A DNA stretch of 37,094 bases from Tubiluchus corallicola (lineage: Eukaryota > Priapulida > Priapulimorpha > Priapulimorphida > Tubiluchidae), in assembly GCA_030141605.1 (NCBI GenBank), contig JAQGDQ010002438.1, forward strand, positions 1-37,094, in the 5' to 3' direction. The first letter of the stretch is position 1; each line of letters opens with the position of its first letter. The notes under the pieces are model-generated. The model saw only the letters and a list, made by a program, of their open reading frames with translations, searched no databases and was not told the DNA's origin. The translations under genes were made by a program, and so were the position numbers. Below are positions 1 through 5,506 of this stretch, piece after piece.

Positions 1-1091
1 AGAATAAAGTTGAAAAGCTCGAATTCAATCCGGCGGCTCCCTTCAAAAATACAAGAGTGGACGAAAGTGGTAGCTATGTGAACACCTGCAAATTAAAAAC
101 CCCTTGTACAAATATACATAAAAACCAACCACTTATCCCCCTTGTGGAACACCTTATCACCGCCTTGCTCCCAGACGAATCGGATCGGGCGATTTTACTA
201 TCGTATATGGCGGCGTGTGTCCAGCATGTAGGAAAAAAATTTCAATGGTGCGTTGTTCTGCAAGGCGTTGAGGGGAACGGGAAGTCAACCCTGATGCAGC
301 TTTTAGCAGATTGTTTCTCCAGAAGTCAGATAAGTTTTCCAGCGAGTGCCGATCTAAGCGACCGTTTTAACGGCTGGATCCACAGGAAATTATTCATAGG
401 AATCAACGAGATATATGCGCCGGCTGAAAAAGAAGACAGAACCGAGACGCTCAAGCCCCTAATTTCCGATTCGACAATCAGGCTAAGAAGGATGCGCCGA
501 GATTCCGAAACAGTCGACAACTTCGCTAATTTTTTCATGTGCACGAATCATAAAAATGCCGTCGCGAAAACGGCTAAAGACAGGCGATATTGCGTTTTTT
601 ATACGGCGCAGCAAACAGCTGAAGACTTGACAAAAAGCGGCCTTACGCCAGAATTTTTTTGCAAGCTATACGATTCGATCCGCCCGGGGGTTTTCGAGTC
701 GTGGCTGCGGTCGATTCGAATCGATCCACGGTTCGACCCCGCTAGGGCGTGCATACGCGCGCCGGCAACCAGCATGCAAAAAGCCATAATTTACAATAGT
801 TTATCAGAATTCGAATGCTTGGTTAGGGATATTATCGACGGCGGCAGCTGGGGGTTACGAGGTGGCTGGGTGTCTTTGAGCCACCTAACTATCGCGCTAA
901 AAAATTACGGACATACCGTTGCGTCCAACATTTTATCAAAAACTGTTAAGGAGCTCGGTTATGATTTTTCCGGCCGGATAAGACTTCCGGTGGGGCTTGG
1001 CGGTAACCGCATACGTTTATACACCACGCACAAAAATGATTTTTTGAATTCCACTGAAATAAAAAACGCTTTTTTGGACGCCCAAAAATAA
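1..1091 (+). CDS. Primase-helicase, 3' part (5' end cut by window edge)
   Basis: This is the C-terminal half of the protein fully encoded at 34114-36249; the reading frame is open from the first base of the window. It contains the helicase ATPase core: a Walker A motif GVEGNGKST, a Walker B-like KLFIGINE, and the NFFMCTNH segment typical of phage and plasmid SF3-like helicases. The gene is not truncated biologically; the window simply starts inside it. See the full-length entry for function. Confidence 0.9.
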   Translation, partial: NKVEKLEFNPAAPFKNTRVDESGSYVNTCKLKTPCTNIHKNQPLIPLVEHLITALLPDESDRAILLSYMAACVQHVGKKFQWCVVLQGVEGNGKSTLMQLLADCFSRSQISFPASADLSDRFNGWIHRKLFIGINEIYAPAEKEDRTETLKPLISDSTIRLRRMRRDSETVDNFANFFMCTNHKNAVAKTAKDRRYCVFYTAQQTAEDLTKSGLTPEFFCKLYDSIRPGVFESWLRSIRIDPRFDPARACIRAPATSMQKAIIYNSLSEFECLVRDIIDGGSWGLRGGWVSLSHLTIALKNYGHTVASNILSKTVKELGYDFSGRIRLPVGLGGNRIRLYTTHKNDFLNSTEIKNAFLDAQK

Positions 1092-1115
1092 CCCCGTAAC
1101 TACTTTGTTACGGGG
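1092..1115. terminator. Bidirectional intrinsic terminator
   Basis: The stem is CCCCGTAAC (1092-1100) pairing with GTTACGGGG (1107-1115), with a 6-nt loop. Read leftward, the stem is followed at once by TTATTTTTG, a good U-tract that would end the HTH/Cys-rich operon. Read rightward, a T-rich stretch begins about 9 nt after the stem and could end the primase-helicase transcript. It lies between convergent genes. The second copy is at 36250-36273. Confidence 0.8.
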
Positions 1116-1175
1116 GAGGTCCTTGTTTTTTGCTCAAAAAAAAGGGAGGATTTAAAAAGAGCATGCGTAAAAAAG

Positions 1176-1640
1176 CTACCTGAAAAAATATTCAACAGGC
1201 ACCTTGTTAATATTAGCAAATTTTACCAAAATGTCAACAGGAATTTTACTTCTTTTCGTTTCGTAAAAGCAGTACTGCATTGTCGAAACGCCGAGAATCT
1301 CCGCAACATCCCGCTGCAATAAATTATTTTTTTTCCTAACCGCCCTCATACGAATCGAGACGTTTTCAGTTGAGTAGTCCTCCCTGCGTTCTTCTTTTTT
1401 GCCGCCGGTTGGATCCACAGAAAAATTTAGATCAAAAAGGTCCAAAAGCAGTTGAGCTTTTGAGCACGGCATATCAACTGTACCATTTAGATATTTTTGA
1501 AAATTTGTATATGATAATTCTTTACTATTTTTAAAATACGCCTTTTGCGTGCCGCCCAGCTCATGGATCTTCAGCAGAGCTTCCCGGGTTATATCCCGTT
1601 GAATTTTCGAACTTTTTTTCATGTCTTCGGTCCTTTCCAT
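1176..1640 (-). CDS. Double helix-turn-helix transcriptional regulator
   Basis: A 154-aa DNA-binding protein. The C-terminal third (about residues 95-154) is a clear Cro/CI (XRE) HTH: LLQRDVAEILGVSTMQYCFYE followed by a second-helix region and a terminal VEYFF. The N-terminal half (about residues 17-70) looks like a second, more divergent XRE-type HTH with YTNFQKYLNG as its recognition segment. The start at 1640 is one base after the stop of the upstream Cys-rich gene (TAA-A-ATG), so translation is probably coupled. A second ATG at 1622, 7 nt after AGGAC, is an equally good start. It is the last gene of a leftward operon led by promoter 2485-2513, so it probably autoregulates that operon. No integrase accompanies it, so a classical lysogeny repressor role is doubtful. 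Confidence 0.8.
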   Translation of the reverse strand: MERTEDMKKSSKIQRDITREALLKIHELGGTQKAYFKNSKELSYTNFQKYLNGTVDMPCSKAQLLLDLFDLNFSVDPTGGKKEERREDYSTENVSIRMRAVRKKNNLLQRDVAEILGVSTMQYCFYETKRSKIPVDILVKFANINKVPVEYFFR

Positions 1641-1641
1641 T

Positions 1642-2058
1642 TTAAATTTTTACACCTTGTGCGGGCGTAAAGTCGCCACGGTAACCCTCGCAAATATGGC
1701 AATTGACGCAATCTCGGCAATCGTAGCAACTGCCGCAAACATGGCAATTGACGCAAGCAAGGCAATCGTAGCAATTGTGGCAGTTGCGGCAATGATCACA
1801 ATTGTTACAATTGCTACAATCCCAGCAACCTTCGCAATCTTGACAGTTATCAGGGCAGTTGCGGCAATTGTGGCAGTTGCGGCAATTGTGGCAGTTGCGG
1901 CAAAAAGAGCAATCTTCACAATTTTCGCAATTTTCCAAGGTTTCTAATGACATTTTCGCTTTTTCCTCGGTACCCCAAAAGTCCAAAGTCGCCACATTTC
2001 TATTCTCGTCCTGAAAATAGACGCCTAATTCTTCATCCTCATATTTTGTTATTTTCAT
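1642..2058 (-). CDS. Cys-triplet repeat protein 1 (138 aa)
   Basis: I do not recognise a named family. Residues 1-42 form a conserved leader module (MKITK, ELGVYFQDEN, ATLDFWG, EEKAK, SLETLENC) shared with three other genes in this genome. Then about 80 residues carry a Cys at nearly every third position, mostly in x-N-C or x-D-C triplets, 27 Cys by my count, with one four-residue step (PDNC). It ends with a short DFTPAQGVKI tail. There is no signal peptide or membrane segment. The register puts Cys in one line on a three-residue-per-turn structure, so metal binding or a disulfide or thiol ladder is possible; this is inference. The start ATG has GGGG about 10 nt upstream. The downstream HTH gene starts one base after its stop. 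Confidence 0.85.
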   Translation of the reverse strand: MKITKYEDEELGVYFQDENRNVATLDFWGTEEKAKMSLETLENCENCEDCSFCRNCHNCRNCHNCRNCPDNCQDCEGCWDCSNCNNCDHCRNCHNCYDCLACVNCHVCGSCYDCRDCVNCHICEGYRGDFTPAQGVKI

Positions 2059-2074
2059 CTTAAAAACCCCTATT

Positions 2075-2117
2075 TTAAATTTTTACACTTTTTACGGGCG
2101 TAAAGTCGCCGCGCCGG
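2075..2117 (-). other. Out-of-frame remnant of Cys-protein tail
   Basis: This stretch encodes RRGDFTPVKSVKI in a frame one nucleotide off the 110-aa gene upstream. The in-frame end of the 138-aa paralogue reads RGDFTPAQGVKI, so the DNA is homologous and the join has shifted. It is a decayed or frameshift-gated C-terminus, not a separate gene. Confidence 0.65.
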
Positions 2118-2450
2118 TTATTGCCAATCCCGGCAATCGCGGCAATCGCGGCAATGCCGGCAATTGACGCAAACACGGCAGCTAACGCAAACACGGCAGC
2201 TAACGCAATTACGGCAATTACGGCACTTAACGCAAAGTACGCAATTAACGCAAAGTATGCAATTACGGCAATTTTCACAATCGTAACAAAAAGAGCAATT
2301 TACACAATTTTCACAATTTTCCAGAGTTTCTAGGGACCTTTTAGCTTTTTCCTCACCGCCCCAAAAGTCTAAAGTCGCCACATTTTTATTCTCGTCCTGA
2401 AAATAGACGCCTAATTCTTCATTCTCATGTTTTGTTATTTTACGTGTCAT
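2118..2450 (-). CDS. Cys-triplet repeat protein 2 (110 aa, frameshifted tail)
   Basis: Paralogue of the neighbouring gene: the leader module is almost the same (KITKHENEELGVYFQDEN onward), followed by 21 Cys in a three-residue register. The frame stops at 2118 after RDWQ. However, DNA matching the C-terminal tail of protein 1 (DFTP..VKI) continues in another frame to 2075, offset by one nucleotide. The natural tail has therefore been lost by a frameshift, or is reached only by ribosomal shifting. The ATG at 2450 has AGAGGA about 10 nt upstream. It is the first gene after promoter 2485-2513 and is followed by the 138-aa paralogue. Confidence 0.85.
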   Translation of the reverse strand: MTRKITKHENEELGVYFQDENKNVATLDFWGGEEKAKRSLETLENCENCVNCSFCYDCENCRNCILCVNCVLCVKCRNCRNCVSCRVCVSCRVCVNCRHCRDCRDCRDWQ

Positions 2451-2484
2451 CTTAAAAATCCTCTTCCTTTCTGTTTATAAGTAT

Positions 2485-2513
2485 ATATTAGCATGTCTAA
2501 AAATCAATGTCAA
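2485..2513 (-). promoter_or_regulatory. Promoter of Cys-rich/HTH operon
   Basis: Read leftward: TTGACA (2508-2513), a 17-bp spacer, then TAATAT (2485-2490) preceded by TGC, an extended -10. The downstream leader carries AGAGGA before the ATG at 2450. The spacer holds an imperfect palindrome, TTAG-CATGT-CTAA at 2488-2500, a plausible operator for the HTH protein at the end of the operon. Confidence 0.8.
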
Positions 2514-2566
2514 GAGTTATTTTTATATGCTACGTAAAATAACGGTAACCATCGACATTGATTTTT
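2499..2566. repeat. 13-bp perfect inverted repeat around the promoter
   Basis: AAAAATCAATGTC at 2499-2511 is the exact reverse complement of GACATTGATTTTT at 2554-2566, with 42 bp between. The left arm overlaps the -35 box of the Cys-rich operon promoter. It may be a regulator binding pair, or a long-loop terminator for the gene ending at 2572, since the leftward second arm ends in a T-run. Confidence 0.5.
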
Positions 2567-2571
2567 TTATT

Positions 2572-3105
2572 TTAGTTAACTTTAAAGCCTCTTTTCGCCC
2601 AAGCGGCGCGAACCGCGTCAAATTCTTCCGTATTCGTTGAGATAAAAGGAACATTTTTAAATTTTTTCTTGCCGTTTGGGAGGATAAAATACTTTGTGTA
2701 GTCTACTTTTTGAACGACGGTAACTTCGATTATCGTGTCATCTATATCAACAAGCGCTTGGAATTTTTTCATTACTTTGGTTGGTTTGGCTGCTTCAATA
2801 TATTTGGCCATCTCTTCTGCCGATACAAAACGGATATTTTCGATCGCTTGCTTTATTTCATAGTATTTTACTTTGCGGAAATTTGATCCGTGATGATGGT
2901 ACTCACCACCCCATTCTATAACGTCATTTTTCATAAGCAGGTTAAAATTTCTTTTGGTAAATTTGAATGGCAGTTTTTCATCTTTTAATAAAGCGGCTAG
3001 TACGTCAAATAGCTCGTTTTCCGCTGCCACGCTAGAAGAATAATCGGCGATAATCGCGTTAACTGATTTGTTGGTTCTTTTGTCATATCCGCGCCCCATT
3101 CCCAT
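2572..3105 (-). CDS. Hypothetical protein, 177 aa (accessory island 1)
   Basis: No family recognised. The protein is soluble and mixed charged, with no membrane segment and a His triplet (EYHHHG) near residue 70. The C-terminal half (about residues 105-165) looks like a compact alternating beta domain (ALVDIDDTIIEVTVV, KYFILPNGKKKFK). The ATG at 3105 has AGGAGC 8 nt upstream; a second ATG two codons in is less well placed. It has its own strong promoter at 3146-3174, whose 51-bp surroundings are copied in front of the unrelated gene at 22394-22939. This layout, a small unknown protein with a strong private promoter near the terminase, is typical of phage early accessory or anti-defence genes; the role is inference. 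Confidence 0.75.
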   Translation of the reverse strand: MGMGRGYDKRTNKSVNAIIADYSSSVAAENELFDVLAALLKDEKLPFKFTKRNFNLLMKNDVIEWGGEYHHHGSNFRKVKYYEIKQAIENIRFVSAEEMAKYIEAAKPTKVMKKFQALVDIDDTIIEVTVVQKVDYTKYFILPNGKKKFKNVPFISTNTEEFDAVRAAWAKRGFKVN

Positions 3106-3142
3106 TTTAAAGCTCCTCTTCGTATCTCGTGTTGTTTATAAT

Positions 3143-3193
3143 TATAATATAGCACATGGAAAATAGCTTGTCAAGGATTTTTTTAATAAAAAT
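3143..3193. repeat. 51-bp promoter-bearing direct repeat, copy 1
   Basis: These 51 bases match 22970-23020 exactly, in the same orientation, and contain a complete TTGACA-17-TATATT promoter. Similarity falls away beyond, although the leaders stay alike (TTATAAACA, GAAGAGGA). The two copies drive unrelated genes in the two accessory islands. Confidence 0.9.
3146..3174 (-). promoter_or_regulatory. Strong sigma70-like promoter
   Basis: Read leftward: consensus TTGACA (3169-3174), 17-bp spacer, TATATT (3146-3151) with TGC just before it. It drives the 177-aa gene starting at 3105. It is embedded in a 51-bp segment identical to 22970-23020. Confidence 0.85.
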
Positions 3194-3318
3194 ACAAAAT
3201 AATTTTTATCCAACCGTTTTTGCAGGACAAATTTATACGATTATGGGTAGATTTTCTAAAATTATGAGGGTATTTTCCCTATTTTGGTACAACAAATCCG
3301 TATGCTTCTAGAAATGTT

Positions 3319-3371
3319 TTTCTATTTTAGCGCTGTAAATATTTCTATTTTAGAAAAATATTTCTATTTTA
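3319..3371 (+). repeat. Three direct repeats TTTCTATTTTA (iteron-like)
   Basis: Exact 11-bp copies lie at 3319-3329, 3342-3352 and 3361-3371, spaced 23 and 19 bp. The last two are followed by or flank TAGAAA and TTTCTA inverted elements. A related TTCCCTATTTT lies just upstream near 3275. Repeats of this kind are seen at replication origins and terminase-recognition sites; which applies here is unknown. Confidence 0.6.
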
Positions 3372-3509
3372 CGTCCCCACACAGTGGTTTTTTGGCTTTT
3401 GGGCCTATTAAAGGGACGATCGTCGGGACTCTCGCCAACCCCTTATTGCTTACCTTTTATATATATATGTCCTTATGTCCTTATAAAATAATATATATAA
3501 ATAAAAAAG

Positions 3510-3525
3510 AGAGAGGGGCCTCTCT
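3510..3525. other. GC-rich hairpin AGAGAGG-GG-CCTCTCT
   Basis: Seven-base arms at 3510-3516 and 3519-3525 pair perfectly around a two-base centre, flanked on both sides by TATATA tracts. There is no U-run on either side, so it is not a typical intrinsic terminator. It may be part of a packaging or origin structure. Confidence 0.45.
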
Positions 3526-3692
3526 ATATAGGGTAGGATTTTAAAATGGAAGTGGGATTTTTGAGGGACAGTTGGACAAAAGATCAAAAAAGTACACTTT
3601 TATGCGGGTTTCAGCGTGGCCCACTATTTTGGCCCCCTTTTTCGGCGGGGCACATACGCTGGACCAGCCGTATTTATTTTGTGGGATAAGTA

Positions 3693-3701
3693 TGTTATAA
3701 T
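3693..3701 (+). promoter_or_regulatory. Extended -10 element directly before terS
   Basis: TGT-TATAAT (TATAAT at 3696-3701) sits 6 nt before the ATG at 3708, and the matching -35 position reads TTTATT, a weak box. A start 6-7 nt after the -10 would fall on or next to the A of the ATG. The message could then be leaderless, consistent with the missing Shine-Dalgarno. It is a possible late promoter. Confidence 0.45.
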
Positions 3702-3707
3702 TTCCTT

Positions 3708-4100
3708 ATGGCTAGAAAATATGTGGATTTTACAACTTGGGGCTTCATGACCGAATCGGAACGGCGAGAGTACGTTCGTGTACTTTTGGCGTTCGGCAAT
3801 AATCCGGACGCTATCGCTAGGAATTTCTGCCTTAACGTTGTGGATTTTAGGCGGCAGTACGCCGCTGAAATTGAAAGCGCTAAATACGGGCTGCAATACG
3901 AATGCTTTAAAACCCTTGTGGAGGCCGTCAAGACAGATCCAAAAATCGCGCTGGAGGTCGCCAAGAAATTAGCGCCGGTTTTGAGGAAGGAAATACAGGA
4001 AACAGGTACCGTTATATCTGTTGCAGAGGAAAGCGGTATAGAGGTTGTTCCGATTTGGGTAGGTGACGGCCCACCGGAGGAGCCTGAATCATGTACGTAG
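3708..4100 (+). CDS. terS: Probable small terminase subunit
   Basis: A 130-aa protein directly before, and overlapping by 10 bp, the large terminase. Its N-terminal half contains a helix-turn-helix-like stretch (about residues 24-50, LLAFGNNPDAIARNF then VVDFRRQY), as expected for the DNA-recognition domain of TerS. A helical middle part would form the oligomer, and the C-terminus is acidic and proline-rich (VGDGPPEEPES). Role: recognises the packaging site and loads the motor. There is no Shine-Dalgarno before 3708, but a TATAAT lies immediately upstream, so a leaderless start is possible; ATG 3747 (after GGGG) is an alternative. The call rests mainly on position and size. Confidence 0.65.
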   Translation: MARKYVDFTTWGFMTESERREYVRVLLAFGNNPDAIARNFCLNVVDFRRQYAAEIESAKYGLQYECFKTLVEAVKTDPKIALEVAKKLAPVLRKEIQETGTVISVAEESGIEVVPIWVGDGPPEEPESCT

Positions 4101-5506
4101 AGATCCCTACAGCGGCTTTGCGGGCCATACGGGAAGTCATCCCGAAGATGCGTCCGTTTTTCCAGCGTCCGGAGCGCATAAAGATCGCGGAGGGAGGAAG
4201 GGCGTCTGGGAAGTCGCGCGCTTTTGGCGCAGGGATAGTATTCCAAGCTCTGGTAGCCCCCCAGCGTTTATTAGTTGCGCGGCAGGTTAAAGCGTCTACA
4301 AAGGCAAGTGTGCAGACAAATATCGAGAACATAATAGCGAGGTATTCCTTACAGCCGTTCTTTAGAAGCTATCGGGATAGAATTACTTGCGTCAAGGGCA
4401 GTACGATTGATTTTATCGGGGTAAGAAGTACGACGGAGCTATCAGACGCGCTCCTTAGCTTTGAGGGCTATAACATTTTGTGGATTGAAGAAGGACAGAC
4501 CGTGTCAACAAGGGCATGGGAGCTCATTTTACCGACGTTGCGGGCTAAAGGATCTGAAATATGGATATCGGCCAACAGAATTTACACAACTGACCCCTTT
4601 TATACACTTTTTGTGGAATCAGGGCGGCAAGATGTTATGCACGAGTATCTTACCTACAAAGACAACCCCTACCTGCCGGAAACAATGGTCAGGGAAAAGG
4701 AAGTGATGAAAAATTCTAATTATGAGTCGTACCGGCATCATTGGCTAGGAGAGCCGCTAGCAGAGGATTCCGAGCGTCTTGTGATAAATAGCGCGCTTTT
4801 TGCTCAAATGGTTACGCCCGTCATTCCGGAGGACGGCGAGCTCGTTCTGGCGCTGGACGTCGGCGAGCGCGGTACGGATCCCTCAGCGGTTTGCGTGCGA
4901 CAGGGCGATACGGTCGTCCATATGGAACTTTGGCACGAAGAAGATATCGTTAAAACCGCTAAAAGGGCGCTGGGGATAGCTAAAGAGTTCAATTGCTTCG
5001 AATTGAGATATGACGCGATTGGCGTTGGCTCCGGTGTCGGCGGGACGTTTAGGAGCCTAGTCAATGAGCGATTTTATACCATTTTACCATATCGCGGCAG
5101 TGCGGCAGTCCGGCAGCCCACAAGAATCGAGCCTTGGAACCGGGAGGCAAACAAAGAAATATACACTAACTTTAAATCTCAATCTTGGATGCACCTGCAG
5201 CGTCTTGCAAGGGAGGGAAAGGTTAAAATATTAAAAAACGCCACAAATATAAATGACTTGCGTAACGAGCTAGCATACGTTACAATAGATCGCAGCAAGG
5301 CGCACGGGCGTATTTTAATAGACAAATACTCAGATTCGAAGGTTTCGCCGAATCTAGCGGATGCGTTCATGATGGCCTTTGCGCCGATGAGCGTAGGCAA
5401 AGATGTAAAGGTTGGCGGCGTTGATACCCGAAAAGTACAGAAGAAAAAGCGAGCGGCTGTCGCGGCTGGGGCAGGTCGGCGAGGACAGAAAATCGTACGA
5501 CTATGA
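4091..5506 (+). CDS. terL: Large terminase subunit (ATPase-nuclease)
   Basis: A 471-aa packaging motor of the Terminase_3/Terminase_6 (PBSX-like) type. Visible motifs: Walker A GGRASGKS (residues 35-42), Walker B ILWIEE (129-134) with the catalytic Glu pair, and the RNase H-fold nuclease with ALDVGERGTD (about 255), a central YDAIGVGSGV and a C-terminal SPNLADAFMM (about 420) supplying acidic metal ligands. It pumps DNA into the prohead and makes the headful or cos cut. Length is normal for the family. The start at 4091 has GGAGGAG 6-7 nt upstream and overlaps terS by 10 bp. Its 3' end overlaps the portal gene by about 86 bp. Confidence 0.95.
   Translation: MYVEIPTAALRAIREVIPKMRPFFQRPERIKIAEGGRASGKSRAFGAGIVFQALVAPQRLLVARQVKASTKASVQTNIENIIARYSLQPFFRSYRDRITCVKGSTIDFIGVRSTTELSDALLSFEGYNILWIEEGQTVSTRAWELILPTLRAKGSEIWISANRIYTTDPFYTLFVESGRQDVMHEYLTYKDNPYLPETMVREKEVMKNSNYESYRHHWLGEPLAEDSERLVINSALFAQMVTPVIPEDGELVLALDVGERGTDPSAVCVRQGDTVVHMELWHEEDIVKTAKRALGIAKEFNCFELRYDAIGVGSGVGGTFRSLVNERFYTILPYRGSAAVRQPTRIEPWNREANKEIYTNFKSQSWMHLQRLAREGKVKILKNATNINDLRNELAYVTIDRSKAHGRILIDKYSDSKVSPNLADAFMMAFAPMSVGKDVKVGGVDTRKVQKKKRAAVAAGAGRRGQKIVRL

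Larger units (their letters stand above)
1..1936. repeat. Terminal direct repeat, left copy
   Basis: Bases 1-1936 recur at 35159-37094 with a constant offset of 35158; every stretch I compared matched, including both ends. The repeat holds the 3' part of the primase-helicase, its terminator, the HTH gene and the 3' end of the first Cys-rich gene. It implies a circular or circularly permuted genome of 35,158 bp. It could be true terminal redundancy or an assembly overlap of a circle; the sequence alone cannot decide. Confidence 0.95.
3194..3692. other. AT-rich non-coding region before the terminase genes
   Basis: I see no convincing gene in this stretch; the only open frame (3284-3544 rightward) lacks a ribosome site and is a T-rich hydrophobic translation. 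It holds three direct repeats (3319-3371), alternating TA tracts (about 3461-3500), a tandem TGTCCTTA repeat near 3469-3482 and a GC-rich hairpin (3510-3525). Its position just upstream of the small terminase fits a packaging site (cos/pac) or a replication origin. Neither can be proven from the sequence. Confidence 0.5.

Noticed and set aside
1176-1640. Classical lysogeny repressor (CI)
   Set aside because: No integrase, excisionase, partition genes or divergent cro was found; operon layout fits an autoregulator better. Not excluded, since plasmid-like prophages exist.
1700-1920. CRISPR-like array of short repeats
   Set aside because: Units are 9 bp, in frame and code for Cys triplets; no 25-40 bp repeats with unique spacers and no cas genes.
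1621-1947. Rightward and other-frame open frames across the Cys-rich arrays, giving Ala/Ile/Val-rich products
   Set aside because: They are shadows of the 9-bp repeat read in other frames; no ribosome site and no conserved composition beyond the repeat.
1642-2450. Diversity-generating retroelement target for the Cys arrays
   Set aside because: No reverse transcriptase and no template/variable repeat pair; paralogue differences fit slippage and point change.
3284-3544. Rightward open frame of 86 codons in the non-coding region before terS
   Set aside because: TTG start without ribosome site, T-rich hydrophobic translation crossing direct repeats and a hairpin; no family likeness.
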